Positions 26,807 to 36,025 of a stretch of 64,000 bases of DNA are shown here, one piece after another. The translations under genes and the position numbers were made by a program. Source of the DNA: Luteibacter aegosomatis (GTDB taxonomy: Bacteria; Pseudomonadota; Gammaproteobacteria; Xanthomonadales; Rhodanobacteraceae); assembly GCF_023078455.1 (NCBI RefSeq), contig NZ_CP095740.1, forward strand, positions 794,001 through 858,000. Direction: 5' to 3'. Under the pieces are notes generated by a model. That model worked only from the letters and a program-made list of their open reading frames with translations. It was not told the origin of the DNA and made no database searches. Each line of letters begins with the position of its first letter. Within the stretch, counting starts at the first letter, position 1.

Positions 26807-28573
26807 TTACTTCTTCTTTTCCTGCGACGGCACGAAGCGCGTACGCACCGCCTCGGCCAGCAGGTCGGGCGGCAGCAGGCCCTGGGCGATGAGGAAGTCG
26901 TTGAACGCCTTGCGATCGAAACGCTCGCCGAGCCTGGTCTGCGTTTCCGCGCGCAATTGCAGGATGCGCAGGTAGCCGTAGAAGTAGGCGGTGGCCTGGC
27001 CGGGGGAGTTGAGCGTGTAACGATCCAGCTCCTGTCGCGCCATCGGTTCGGAGAGGCCCACGTCGTGCACGAGGATGTCGTGGGCGCGGTCGCGGTCGAT
27101 CATGCCCAGGTTGAGCATGGGGTCGAGGAAGGCGCGCGCCGCGCGCAGCAGGCGGAACTGCAAGGCCACGAACTGGCCGGCCGGCGGCTCGTACGGCACC
27201 ATCTCGGCCTCGGCGTACAGCGCCCAGCCTTCCACGTTGACGCTGTTGAAGGCGAACAGGCTGCGCGTGAGCGACACGCCCTGTTCCACCATCGCCGCGA
27301 ACTGCAGTTCGTGGCCCGGGCGGCCCTCATGCGCGGTGAGGGTCCAGGCGGCGGCTTCGAAGGTGAAGTCGTCGTACATCTGCGTGTTGTCGCCGTCGGC
27401 CGGCGGGTTGCCCGTGGTGAGCACGAAGGTGCCGCGCTGCCCGGTGTTGTTGATGAACGGCGGCGGGTCCATGTGCGGCGCGGGCGTGCGCGCGTTCTCC
27501 GCCTCGGACGCCAGGCGCATGGCGAGCTGGCGCTTGGGCAGTTCGACGATGCGTTGCTTGCGGATGATGTCTTCGATCTTGCCGATCACCATGTGGTACG
27601 TCGGTTCGACCTTGTCCTTGGGCAGCTGCTTCTTCTTCAGCGCCTTGAGCACGTCGCGGTAATCGCCGTCGGGCAGGCCCTCGGCCTTGGCCACCACCGG
27701 CGCGAGGGACTGCAGCGCATAGGTGGTTTCCATGAATTCCAGCTGCGCGCGGGCGATGAGCTCGCGCGGCGCGATGTCCAGGCCCACCTGTTCGAGGTTG
27801 TAGGCGTACATCGGCTCGGGCAGGCGGAAGTCGGTGCGCCCGCGCGGCAGCACCGTGCTCTTCACCCAGGCGTTGTAATCCTTCAGCTGTTTGTCGAGCG
27901 TGTTCATCGCCTCGTCGCTGCCGGCCACCTTCTTCTCGGCGAACAGCTTGCGGATGCCGTCGACGTAACGCTGCGTGTTGCCCAGCTTCTGTTCGACGTC
28001 GGCCTTGACCGGGCCCAGCAGCGCCTTGTCGGCGAGCTTTTCGGTGGTGCGGGCGCGGGCCTCGTCGACCAGCGCCTTGCAGCCCGGGGCCATGCCCACG
28101 TAGCACTTCAGGCGGCCGAGGGCGGCCTTGTTCTGCTCCGGCGTGCTCTCGGCGTTGAGCAACGAGAACTCGCCGCTGAAGATGATCTGGCCGGCGTCGT
28201 ACCAGGGCAGCATGTATTTCTTGTTGAGGTCGATGCCCTTGATGCTGGAATCGATCTGCTTGATGAGGATCTGCAGGTCCTGACGGACGTTGGGATCCTT
28301 CTCCCCGGCCAGGCGTTCGTCGTACTTCTTGCGTGCCGCGACCAGGTCGGCGCGCTGGCGGTCGTCGGCGCCGGCACTCAGGTCGGCGGTTTTCTCGTCG
28401 AAGCCCTTCACGCCGATGTCGGTGGCCGATTCGGGGCTGTAGCGGGCGGTGATGTCGAGCAGGAGCTGTGAATCGGCATTGCTGCGCGCGATCCAGGCCG
28501 GCGGTGTGGCATCGGCGTGCGCGGCACCGACCGCGAAGGTCACGGCGGCCGCGAGGGTCAGTCGTCGAAACAT
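26807..28573 (-). CDS. DUF885-family secreted metallopeptidase-like protein
   Basis: This 588-residue protein has a signal peptide (MFRRLTLAAAVTFAVGAAHA). The DUF885 hallmark HEGRPGHELQ begins at H415 and resembles a zinc-binding HExxxGH site, followed by NVEGWALYAE. The family is predicted to be peptidases of the gluzincin type; activity is not proven for most members. The C-terminus is lysine-rich (EKKK). It is a single gene with the downstream stress protein 58 bp away. Confidence 0.86.
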   Translation of the reverse strand: MFRRLTLAAAVTFAVGAAHADATPPAWIARSNADSQLLLDITARYSPESATDIGVKGFDEKTADLSAGADDRQRADLVAARKKYDERLAGEKDPNVRQDLQILIKQIDSSIKGIDLNKKYMLPWYDAGQIIFSGEFSLLNAESTPEQNKAALGRLKCYVGMAPGCKALVDEARARTTEKLADKALLGPVKADVEQKLGNTQRYVDGIRKLFAEKKVAGSDEAMNTLDKQLKDYNAWVKSTVLPRGRTDFRLPEPMYAYNLEQVGLDIAPRELIARAQLEFMETTYALQSLAPVVAKAEGLPDGDYRDVLKALKKKQLPKDKVEPTYHMVIGKIEDIIRKQRIVELPKRQLAMRLASEAENARTPAPHMDPPPFINNTGQRGTFVLTTGNPPADGDNTQMYDDFTFEAAAWTLTAHEGRPGHELQFAAMVEQGVSLTRSLFAFNSVNVEGWALYAEAEMVPYEPPAGQFVALQFRLLRAARAFLDPMLNLGMIDRDRAHDILVHDVGLSEPMARQELDRYTLNSPGQATAYFYGYLRILQLRAETQTRLGERFDRKAFNDFLIAQGLLPPDLLAEAVRTRFVPSQEKKK

Positions 28574-28645
28574 GGGTGTCTCCCCGGTGAACTGGGCAAG
28601 AGACTAGCCGCAAAGATCACCCGGGCAAATGGCCCATTCGGCAGA

Positions 28646-29128
28646 TCAGCTGAACACGAGTGCCACGGCGGCCATGCCGATCATCAGGAACGAGATCACC
28701 CCCTTGGCCACGATGCCCACGAGCATGCCGAACCAGGTGCTGACGCCGACGTGGGCAGAACGCAGGATGCTCTTGCCGGAACACAACTCACCGAGGACGG
28801 CGCCCGCGAACGGGCCGAGCAGCAGGCCGGGGATGCCGAAGAACATGCCCACGACCGTGCCCGCCCCGGCGCCCCATAGCGCGCGTGGACTGGCGCCGAT
28901 CTTTTTCGCGCCCAGCGAGGCGGAGACGAAGTCCAGCGCGACGCCGACGGCGCCCGCGATGCCGATCGCCACCAGCCAGCCCCAGCCGAGGTGCCGGTAC
29001 TCGTCCACCGCCGCCGCCAGCCAGATGCCGCCGAAGATCATCGGGATGCCGGGAAGCACCGGCAGGATGGCGCCGGCCACGCCGCCGATCACCAATAGGG
29101 CGGCGAGCACGTAGAGGGCGATGTCCAT
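28646..29128 (-). CDS. DUF456-family membrane protein
   Basis: This 160-residue protein has four or five hydrophobic segments. The glycine-rich PGIPMIFGGIWLAAA and the FGIPGLLLGPFAGAVLGEL stretch are typical of DUF456. Function is unknown. Its ATG shares one base with the stop of the upstream lipoprotein gene (TGATG), so the two are translationally coupled. Confidence 0.82.
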   Translation of the reverse strand: MDIALYVLAALLVIGGVAGAILPVLPGIPMIFGGIWLAAAVDEYRHLGWGWLVAIGIAGAVGVALDFVSASLGAKKIGASPRALWGAGAGTVVGMFFGIPGLLLGPFAGAVLGELCSGKSILRSAHVGVSTWFGMLVGIVAKGVISFLMIGMAAVALVFS

Positions 29129-29892
29129 CAGCGGAACGCCTCGCGGTACTCGGGTTTGAGGAAGGCCTCGAAGGCTTCGCTGGGCACGTCGATGGCCTGC
29201 GGACCCGCCGAATACGCCGCCACCTGGTAGGGCGGAAAGATGAAGGTCAGGCCGTGCACCTTGTCGTCGGGGCCGGTGAGCAGGCTGAAGACGCGGTAGT
29301 GATCCTTGCCCGGCTCGGTGCCCTCGTCGATCTGCCGGCTGTCGGAGGCCAGGGGTTCGTCCTCGTCGTCGAGCGAGCCGATGAGTTGCCGCCGCGCCTC
29401 GGAAGCGAACGCGCTTTCGGCCGCCTGAGGATCGGCGAACAGATCGCGCAGGCCCACCACGCGGTGCTCCTGCAGGTCGTAGGTGAAGCTGTCGAGGATG
29501 GGCGCCGGATGCGCACCGCCGGTGAAGGCCGAGCCGTCGACCTGCACGTTGATGAAGCGGTCGGTGCGCGAGGCCACGGCGATGTCGAGATTGAGGTCCC
29601 AGGGCAGTTCCCGCGCGCGCTGGCGAGCGCCCGGCGCGTCGAGGCTGCCGAGGAAGGCGCGTTTCTGGCGCTCCACGTAGTGGTCGATCGTGGAGCGCAA
29701 CGGCGCGGCACGCTCGGGCAGCTCGGGCAGCGACAGCTCCATGGTGTAGAGGCCTTGCGCGTCCGATTGGGTATCCTTGTCGGCGTTCACCCGGGCGTGC
29801 GACGGCGAGTGCCCGCCCTGGTCGGCGCTCTCCTGGCAGGCGGCCAGTCCGGCGGTGGCGAAAGCCAACTGCAGGATGTGTCGCATCAACAT
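29128..29892 (-). CDS. DUF3298/DUF4163-type lipoprotein
   Basis: This 254-residue protein begins MLMRHILQLAFATAGLAAC. It has a lipobox (LAAC, lipidated Cys19), so it is likely an outer- or inner-membrane lipoprotein. The NVQVDGSAFTGGAHPAP segment and the following LRDLFADP fit the RsiV-like DUF3298 domain. The C-terminal FPPYQVAAYSAGP is also characteristic. It is coupled to the DUF456 gene. A role in envelope sensing is possible but not shown. Confidence 0.8.
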   Translation of the reverse strand: MLMRHILQLAFATAGLAACQESADQGGHSPSHARVNADKDTQSDAQGLYTMELSLPELPERAAPLRSTIDHYVERQKRAFLGSLDAPGARQRARELPWDLNLDIAVASRTDRFINVQVDGSAFTGGAHPAPILDSFTYDLQEHRVVGLRDLFADPQAAESAFASEARRQLIGSLDDEDEPLASDSRQIDEGTEPGKDHYRVFSLLTGPDDKVHGLTFIFPPYQVAAYSAGPQAIDVPSEAFEAFLKPEYREAFR

Positions 29893-29950
29893 GTCGGATT
29901 ATCTCCCTGCAAGGCTCGCATCTTAGCGTAGCGTCGGACCTCTTCAGGGC

Positions 29951-30637
29951 ATGTCAACGAATCGAAGGAACACCGTGCAAGCTGCGTCGACGGAAACCGT
30001 CACCCTGCTCAAGGCCGACGAACTGGGCCGTATCGAACGCGTGGAGCGCGGCGGCGTGCTGCTCATCCGGCGCGACATCGGCTCGGCCCGCTGGTGGGCC
30101 CGTGGCTTCGCCAGGCGTGCCGCGGCACGCGAGGCACGTGCCTTGGGCAAGCTCGACGGCATCGACGGCGTGCCTCGCCTGCTCGCATGGGACGGCCGCA
30201 TCCTCGAGCGCAGCTACATGGCGGGGCTGCCCATGCAGCAGGGGCAGCCGCGCGACGCGGCCTATTACCGCAGGGCGCTGCGCCTGCTCGCCGTGCTGCA
30301 TCGGCGCGGGATCGTGCACAACGACCTGGCCAAGGAGCCCAACTGGCTCGTGCGCGACGACGGCACGCCGGGGCTGGTGGATTTCCAGATCGCGTGGACG
30401 CGCGGCAAGCGTGGCGCATTGTTCCGCCTGCTCGCGCGCGAAGACCTTCGCCATCTGCTCAAGCACAAGCGCACGTACGCGGCGGATGCGTTGTCCGAAC
30501 GGCAACGCGCCATCCTCGCGCAGCCGGCGCCGCATTCGCGCCTGTGGCGCGCGACGGGCAAGCGTCTTTACAAACTCATCGCGCGAAAGGTCTTCGGCTA
30601 TTGGGACAACGAAGGGCAGGGGCGCGTGAGGCGTTGA
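29951..30637 (+). CDS. RIO/Kdo-kinase-like serine/threonine kinase
   Basis: This 228-residue compact kinase-fold protein has the catalytic loop GIVHNDLAKEPNWLV (HxDxxxxN pattern) and the metal-binding LVDFQIA in place of DFG. It belongs to the RIO/WaaP/KdkA-like group found in Gram-negatives, which phosphorylates LPS core sugars or proteins. It lacks the usual glycine-rich loop. It is divergent from the lipoprotein gene, and a family B repeat follows the stop. The substrate is uncertain. Confidence 0.75.
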   Translation: MSTNRRNTVQAASTETVTLLKADELGRIERVERGGVLLIRRDIGSARWWARGFARRAAAREARALGKLDGIDGVPRLLAWDGRILERSYMAGLPMQQGQPRDAAYYRRALRLLAVLHRRGIVHNDLAKEPNWLVRDDGTPGLVDFQIAWTRGKRGALFRLLAREDLRHLLKHKRTYAADALSERQRAILAQPAPHSRLWRATGKRLYKLIARKVFGYWDNEGQGRVRR

Positions 30638-30641
30638 CGAA

Positions 30642-30718
30642 TTCGCCGATGCGATCGGCTCCCACCCTTTGGTAGCAGCCTTCCTACCGAAGGGGTGGGA
30701 GCCGATCGCATCGGCGAA
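30642..30718. repeat. family B intergenic inverted repeat
   Basis: Arms of 34-35 nt (30642-30675; 30684-30718) run from TTCGCCGATGCGATCGGCTC to CTACCG. The arm hairpin is GCCGATCGCATCGGC. It lies between two converging genes (kinase and ferredoxin reductase) and may end both transcripts. Confidence 0.85.
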
Positions 30719-30745
30719 AAGCCACCGGAGCGGTGTCGCGTAAAC

Positions 30746-31522
30746 CTATTTCTCGACGAACGCTCGCTCGATCACGTAATCGCCCGGCTCGCGCGTGCGC
30801 GGCGAGGCCTGGAAACCTTCGCCGTCGAGCAGCACGCAGATGTCCTCGAGCATCGAGGGGCTACCGCACAGCATCACGCGATCTTCCGCGGGGTTGAGTT
30901 GCGGCAGGCCGAGGGTGCGGGCCATCTCGCCGTCGGCGATGGCGTCGGTGATGCGGCCGCGGTTGCGGAACGGCTCGCGCGTGACCGTGGGGTAATAGAT
31001 GAGTTTTTCCCGTACCAGCTCACCCAGGTATTCGTGGTTGGGCAGTTCGTTCTCGATGTACTGCGAGTAGGCCAGGTCGTTCGTGTGGCGCACGCCGTGG
31101 GCGAGCACGATGGTGTCGAAGCGCTCGTAGGTATCCGGGTCGCGGATGATCGACAGGAACGGCGCGAGGCCGGTGCCCGTGCCCAGCAGGTAGAGGCGCT
31201 TGCCGGGCTTGAGGTCGTTGAGCACCAGCGTGCCGGTGGGCTTGCGGCTCACGATCACCGGATCGCCGGGCTTGAGGTGCTGCAGGCGCGAGGTGAGCGG
31301 GCCGTCCTGCACCTTGATGCTGAAGAACTCCAGGTGCTCTTCGTAATGCGCGCTGGCGATCGAGTAGGCGCGCATCAGCGGGCGGCCGTCCACTTCCAGG
31401 CCGATCATCACGAAATGCCCGCTCTCGAACCGGAAACCCGGGTCGCGCGTGGTGCGGAAACTGAAAAGCGTGTCGTTCCAGTGGTGCACGTCGATGACGT
31501 GCTCGGTCGCCAATGCCACCAT
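30746..31522 (-). CDS. fpr: ferredoxin--NADP reductase
   Basis: This 258-residue FAD enzyme exchanges electrons between NADP(H) and ferredoxin/flavodoxin. The FAD-binding motif is RAYSIAS and the NADP-binding motif is GTGTGLAPFLSI. The CGSPSML nucleotide segment and the C-terminal FVEK, which stacks near the flavin in subclass I bacterial FNRs, are all present. The length equals that of Azotobacter/Pseudomonas Fpr. It is a single gene with a family B repeat at its 3' side. Confidence 0.93.
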   Translation of the reverse strand: MVALATEHVIDVHHWNDTLFSFRTTRDPGFRFESGHFVMIGLEVDGRPLMRAYSIASAHYEEHLEFFSIKVQDGPLTSRLQHLKPGDPVIVSRKPTGTLVLNDLKPGKRLYLLGTGTGLAPFLSIIRDPDTYERFDTIVLAHGVRHTNDLAYSQYIENELPNHEYLGELVREKLIYYPTVTREPFRNRGRITDAIADGEMARTLGLPQLNPAEDRVMLCGSPSMLEDICVLLDGEGFQASPRTREPGDYVIERAFVEK

Positions 31523-31747
31523 GGTGTATCGAACCTCGAAAACGAAAGGGCCACGACCTCACGCTGGGCGGAAGTCTCTGATTCGGCTGGGGAAGCGGCC
31601 AATTCGCCGCGCGCCTCGCGTTCGCCGCACTCACGGGGTGAGTGCCGGCGCAGGACGCCAAGGATACGGCATTGCGCGACGCGTCGCCGGACAGGCGTCT
31701 CGCACTCGTCTAAGATCGAGGGTCCGCCCTTCACACGACTCGATGGC

Positions 31748-32143
31748 ATGACCCGACCCGACTACGCTCCGGGCCAGTCCTGGACTTACCGCACCCGGCC
31801 CGGCGAGGAAGACTCCCGCCTGATGATCCGCAAGATCGACGTCGAGCCGGAGGATGGCGAGGTGTTCCACGTGTCCCTGCCCGGCGTGAAGCTGCGCAAC
31901 CACCGCGTGCCCGGGGGCATTCAGCCGGCGATGCACCATGCGGCCGTGTCGCGTTCGACGCTCGACAAGAGCGTGCTGGACGCGGCCGGTACCGCCGATG
32001 CCGACGAGAGCTGGCGCGATGGCTACGCCGTGTGGCGCCAGGCCTACGACAACGGCGACGCGGGCGTGTTCGACCTCGAGGTGAAGGACATCCTCGGCTA
32101 CATCGAGATGGTGGTGGCCGCGTCGGGCGAAGCCCGTCCCTGA
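31748..32143 (+). CDS. conserved hypothetical protein
   Basis: This 131-residue soluble protein starts MTRPDYAPGQSWTYRTRPGEEDSR. It is acidic, without signal peptide or membrane segment. The PGQxWxYxTRPGEE opening is seen in uncharacterised proteobacterial proteins. No catalytic motif was recognised. A -10-like TAAGAT lies about 35 bp upstream. The gene is followed by a composite family B repeat. Confidence 0.65.
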   Translation: MTRPDYAPGQSWTYRTRPGEEDSRLMIRKIDVEPEDGEVFHVSLPGVKLRNHRVPGGIQPAMHHAAVSRSTLDKSVLDAAGTADADESWRDGYAVWRQAYDNGDAGVFDLEVKDILGYIEMVVAASGEARP

Positions 32144-32151
32144 ACGTGCCT

Positions 32152-32325
32152 GCCGAAGGGGTGGGAGCGGACCCTGTCCGCGAACCCTCAGGCGTGCCAG
32201 CAAACGAATGAGGCCATGCGGTGATCGTGCGAGCGGCAAAAAGCTCGCACGATCACCGCATGGCCTCATTCGCTATAGCAGCCTTGAGGGTTCGCGGACA
32301 GGGTCCGCTCCCACCCCTTCGGTAG
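32152..32325. repeat. family B repeat, giant double-arm cruciform
   Basis: The outer arms are a 38-bp perfect inverted repeat (32153-32190; 32285-32322). The inner arms are a 30-bp perfect repeat (32205-32234; 32243-32272) with an 8-nt loop. The outer arm carries GCGGACCCTGTCCGC, and the inner arm starts CGAATGAGGCCATGCG. It is closely related to 22451-22628. It lies between converging genes. Confidence 0.9.
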
Positions 32326-32337
32326 CAGGGTACGGGC

Positions 32338-32366
32338 AAAAAAAGAGCGCCCGTCTTCGACAGGGC
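32338..32366 (-). terminator. intrinsic terminator of the TonB-dependent receptor gene
   Basis: On the minus strand a GCCC(T)GTC-GAA-GACGGGC hairpin is followed by GCTC and seven U. It lies about 75 nt beyond the receptor stop, and a GC-rich CCGGC/GCCGG stem precedes it. Confidence 0.7.
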
Positions 32367-32441
32367 CCCCGGCCGGGGAGGCAGCCGGGGGGCGAAGGGG
32401 GCGCAAGTCACACAGGGATGGGTTTTATGCGTTGAAGCCGA

Positions 32442-35400
32442 TCAGAAGTCGTAGGTGACTGCCAGGCGGGCGTAGCGCGGGTCTTGCGTGTACCAGGGCA
32501 CGCCGAAGATGGGGTTCGGCGTATTCGGCTTGTCTTCGCTGGACGGATAGCGATACGTCGCGCGCTTCTGGTTGAGCACGTTGAACACGTTGGCCGAGAA
32601 CGCCAGCTTCTGGTCCGCCCAGTTCGGGCGATAGGTCAGACCCAGGTCGAGCTGGAAGGTCCAGGGCAGTCGTCCCTGGGAACCCGGAGGGGCCGGCTGG
32701 CCGTTGCAGAAGTGGAACGTGCTGCCGTAGCTCACCGGTTCGCTGTGATCCGGACCGTAGTAGCCGAGGCAGATCTGCGGCGCGCCGGAGCTGGCCTGCA
32801 GGTTGCCGGAAGCCTGCCATTCGGGCGCGAACTGCCAGTAGCCGTACGCCTTGATGACGTGGGTGTGATCGTTACCGAGCACGCCGTTGGCATAATCCAT
32901 GACCCAATGGTTGTCCCAGTCCACGCTGCCGGCGGCACCCGCCTGGCGGGTGTCGGTACGCGCCTGGCCTTCGGTGTTGCCGTAGGAGCGCGAGAAGACG
33001 TAATCGAGCTTGCCGTACCACACGCCGTCGAAGCTGTGCTCGAGGAACATTTCCAGCGAGTAATAGTTGCGCTTCGGCGACTGGAAGCCCATGTCGTCAC
33101 GGGTAAGCGTCACGTCGTAAGGCTGGTTGTTGGCGTCGATCAGCGTAAAGGTATTGGCCTGGCCACCGTTGATCAGGTAGCAACTGTTGGTGCTGCTGAT
33201 CGTGTGGCCTTCGGCAAGCGCCTTGTTGGAGACGAGGTCGACGTCACAGAAGTCGTCGATGACGCTGCGAAGCAGGCGGCGGGTGAACTTGGCGCCGTAG
33301 ACCCAGTTTTGCCCAAGGGTCTTGTCGAAACCGAGGATGAACTCATCCTGATGTTCGGCTTTCAGACCCTTGCCGGCGACCGTCCGTGGATCGGGCGGGA
33401 CGCCGTACGAATTGTTGCCCGACACCACGTCGCTGATTTGGGTGAGGTTGGTCGGAGCGCCGGTGACCGGATCGATGCCACCGTAGGTGTAGTACTGCTG
33501 AGTGGAGATATAGCCGGCGGCAGCGCCGGTGGCGGGGCTCAGCGGCAGGCCGAGGTAATAGCGGCCCGCGTTGGCGAAGACCTTGAACGAACCGTCACCG
33601 TTGACATCCCAGGACGCGCCGATGCGGGGGGCCCACTGCGGCTTGGTCTGGGTGATGAAGGCCTCGCCGAACGGGTTGTAGTCGGTGAACTGGTCGTTGC
33701 GCAGGCCGACCGACAACAACCACTTGTCACTGACCTGCCATTTGTCCTCGATGTACTGCGCCTTCTGATCGGAACGGACGCTCACGAGGCTGCCGGTGAT
33801 GTTCCGGCTGACGAAATAACCGCTCTGTCCGTTCGGGAACAGGGCCGGCGCAGGCACGAAGTTGCGACCGGGCGCGTTGGAGATGGGGGCGTTGGGTGTC
33901 TCGGTGAAGCCGTAATCCCAGATGTAGCCAGGACCTGGGCTGGTCGTGCCGAAATCTTCGACGCGCGACTTCACGTTGTCGATGCCCACCGAGATCGTGT
34001 GGTCGCCCAGCACATAGGCTACGTCGAAGCGAAAATTCGTGGACTTGTTGCCACGGCCGGGAGAGCTGATATCTCCCACCTGGTTGTTGCGGATGGCATG
34101 TCCGCCGTTGAGCAACGGATTCTGCTTTGGCGAATCGTCGATACGGGCCAGGGTCGGGTCGTTGCCGCTGGGCTGGTCGTAGTTCTTCGAATCCATCTTG
34201 CCGTACAGGGCGCTGACGGTCAGGTTATCGGTGATGTAGCTGGTGTACTTGGCGATGTAGAGGTCGCCGCCGGTCTTCTTGTTGTTGTCCGGTCCGATCG
34301 CGTTGAGCACCTGGCGATTGTTGAAGTCGTAGTTGTAGCGCGTGCCGGAGCTCTCGCGCTTGTCCGACGCGCCGGTCACTTCGAGGATGTTGCTGTCGTT
34401 GATGTTCCAGTCGAGCTTGCCGTACCAGCGCGGTGAGCGGTAATCGTTCTTCTGTTCGGGCGTGTTGCTGCCCACGTCGTTGAGGGTGCGGCGATTCTGC
34501 TTCTCGAATTCACCGGCCACGAAGAAGAACAGCTTGTCTTTGATGAGGGGGCCGCCCGCGTACGCGCTCACCGTGGTGGTCCACGTGCGGTTTTCGCTCT
34601 TGGGCTGGTAAAGGTTGCCGGCCGGGGCGGAAGCCGGGGTGTGGGTGTAATACAGGTCGTCCTGGTGGGCACGGGCGAACGCCGGTTCCCACAGCACCTG
34701 CGCACCGAAGTGCCATTCGTTGGTGCCGCGCTTGCCGACCTGGCTGATCACGCCGCCGTCGGAGCGGCCGTACTGCGCGCTGTAACCGCCGGTGTAGACC
34801 TCCTGCTGGTCGATCGCGCCGTAGGGCAACTGCAGGCCGCCGAGCGCGTTGAGCGGGTCGGTGGTGTTGAAGCCGTTGATATAATAGGCGTTCTCGTTCG
34901 CCGCGGCGCCGCCGAAGCTGGCCACCGAGCGGCCGGTGTCGCTCTGGAAGTTGGCGCCGTTGTTCACCACGCCCGGCGCGAGGCGCGCGATGGCCTCGGC
35001 GCTACGGCCCAGCGGCAGCTTGGCGAGCTGCTCGGCGGTGACCACCGTACGCGAGTCGACGGTGGTGACGTCGATGTTGGGCAGCGCGGTGCCGGTGACG
35101 GTCACGCCGGAGAGGCTCGTCGCGTCGCCGGCGGTGGCGGCGGGAGCCGCGAACGACACGTCGGTGCTGGCACCGACGCGCAGCGTGACGTCCTTGCGGG
35201 TATCGATGACGGCGCCGTCGCGCATCAGGGTCACCGTGTAGGTTCCCAGCGGAAGCTGCGACGCCGAGTAGCGGCCACGTTCGTCGACCGGCACCTCACG
35301 GCGGAAGCCGGTGCCGCTCTCGATCACGATGCTTTCGTTGCCGCCCGCCGGCACGCTGCCGTTGAGGCCGCCGGTGGTGGACTGCGCGTGGACGACGCCC

Positions 35401-35468
35401 GCGCCGGCCAGACAGGTGCAGATGGCCAGGGCGAGTGCCTGCCTCCGCGAGAGAAACTGGTTGTTCAA
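32442..35468 (-). CDS. TonB-dependent receptor, Oar-like with carboxypeptidase-regulatory domain
   Basis: This large outer-membrane receptor (1008 residues) has a signal peptide (LSRRQALALAICTCLAGAGVVHA). A carboxypeptidase-regulatory-like domain lies at about 35-110 (GRYSASQLPLGTYTV), then a plug (LPNIDVTTVDSRTVVT...). A barrel ends in LAVTYDF with C-terminal Phe. I chose a TTG start at 35468, which puts the signal peptide at the N-terminus and has GGGGAAGG upstream; no ATG fits. An earlier TTG at 35615 would prefix 49 unlikely residues. It is divergent from the hybrid-kinase operon. Ligand unknown. Confidence 0.9.
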   Translation of the reverse strand: MNNQFLSRRQALALAICTCLAGAGVVHAQSTTGGLNGSVPAGGNESIVIESGTGFRREVPVDERGRYSASQLPLGTYTVTLMRDGAVIDTRKDVTLRVGASTDVSFAAPAATAGDATSLSGVTVTGTALPNIDVTTVDSRTVVTAEQLAKLPLGRSAEAIARLAPGVVNNGANFQSDTGRSVASFGGAAANENAYYINGFNTTDPLNALGGLQLPYGAIDQQEVYTGGYSAQYGRSDGGVISQVGKRGTNEWHFGAQVLWEPAFARAHQDDLYYTHTPASAPAGNLYQPKSENRTWTTTVSAYAGGPLIKDKLFFFVAGEFEKQNRRTLNDVGSNTPEQKNDYRSPRWYGKLDWNINDSNILEVTGASDKRESSGTRYNYDFNNRQVLNAIGPDNNKKTGGDLYIAKYTSYITDNLTVSALYGKMDSKNYDQPSGNDPTLARIDDSPKQNPLLNGGHAIRNNQVGDISSPGRGNKSTNFRFDVAYVLGDHTISVGIDNVKSRVEDFGTTSPGPGYIWDYGFTETPNAPISNAPGRNFVPAPALFPNGQSGYFVSRNITGSLVSVRSDQKAQYIEDKWQVSDKWLLSVGLRNDQFTDYNPFGEAFITQTKPQWAPRIGASWDVNGDGSFKVFANAGRYYLGLPLSPATGAAAGYISTQQYYTYGGIDPVTGAPTNLTQISDVVSGNNSYGVPPDPRTVAGKGLKAEHQDEFILGFDKTLGQNWVYGAKFTRRLLRSVIDDFCDVDLVSNKALAEGHTISSTNSCYLINGGQANTFTLIDANNQPYDVTLTRDDMGFQSPKRNYYSLEMFLEHSFDGVWYGKLDYVFSRSYGNTEGQARTDTRQAGAAGSVDWDNHWVMDYANGVLGNDHTHVIKAYGYWQFAPEWQASGNLQASSGAPQICLGYYGPDHSEPVSYGSTFHFCNGQPAPPGSQGRLPWTFQLDLGLTYRPNWADQKLAFSANVFNVLNQKRATYRYPSSEDKPNTPNPIFGVPWYTQDPRYARLAVTYDF

Positions 35469-35581
35469 GTGCCTTCCCCGAAAATGATGTGCCCGGTAAA
35501 AACGCGAGCACGGAACAACGGGTGGTTGAACGACGTCTCTCCCCGACGAAAGCTCCCCGACCCAAGTCCGCGCTCCGTCGC

Positions 35582-35607
35582 GTTCATTTGTCTCGATCCA
35601 AATGAAC
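35582..35607. promoter_or_regulatory. 9-bp inverted repeat GTTCATTTG-N8-CAAATGAAC
   Basis: Perfect arms with an 8-bp spacer lie about 115 bp upstream of the chosen receptor start. It is either an operator or a hairpin in the receptor mRNA leader. Confidence 0.5.
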
Positions 35608-35660
35608 TTTCGCAAGATTTACAGGAGTGGGGCGAAGATGTCCATAACCCTTCGAAAGTT

Positions 35661-35682
35661 TTCATATGGACGTCCATACGAA
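35661..35682. promoter_or_regulatory. palindrome around TATGGACGTCCATA
   Basis: A 14-bp perfect palindrome (35665-35678) is extended by TTC/GAA flanks after one mismatch. The shape fits operators of LacI-type regulators, which often control TonB-dependent receptors in Xanthomonadales, but no regulator gene is adjacent. Confidence 0.45.
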
Positions 35683-36025
35683 ACACGGTTGTGCGTCGCA
35701 GCAAAAAAAGACCTAAGTGGCGGTTTAGATGGATATTCGTCCAAACCATTCGCCCCTCCGCCGGGTCGCGAGACGGTTGCCGACGTGAAGGGACGAGGTC
35801 TCGCCCGGCCGTCGTCATTCAGTTTGGATCGAGGCAAATCCCATGCCAACCGCTCGCCGGGGATCGGACGTCCTTGCGCGCCCGATCCTTCGATTCGAAG
35901 CTTTATTCCTCAAGGGAAACCGTGCCTTGGGGCCTCGTCCGCAAGCCCCTGCGAAATCCGGGCTTGCCAGCGCAGGCCAAGAAACTAGACTAGGCGACTA
36001 TCGAAAAGGGGCGGATCAGGCGGGC

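Larger units (their letters stand above)
35469..36025. promoter_or_regulatory. long divergent region between the receptor and hybrid-kinase genes
   Basis: These 557 bases have no convincing gene. About 35580-35760 is AT-rich and holds two strong palindromes (35582-35607 and 35661-35682). A related half-site, ATGGATATTCGTCCA, occurs near 35729. The kinase frame is open to 35843 but the sequence there reads as low-complexity shadow. Confidence 0.6.
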
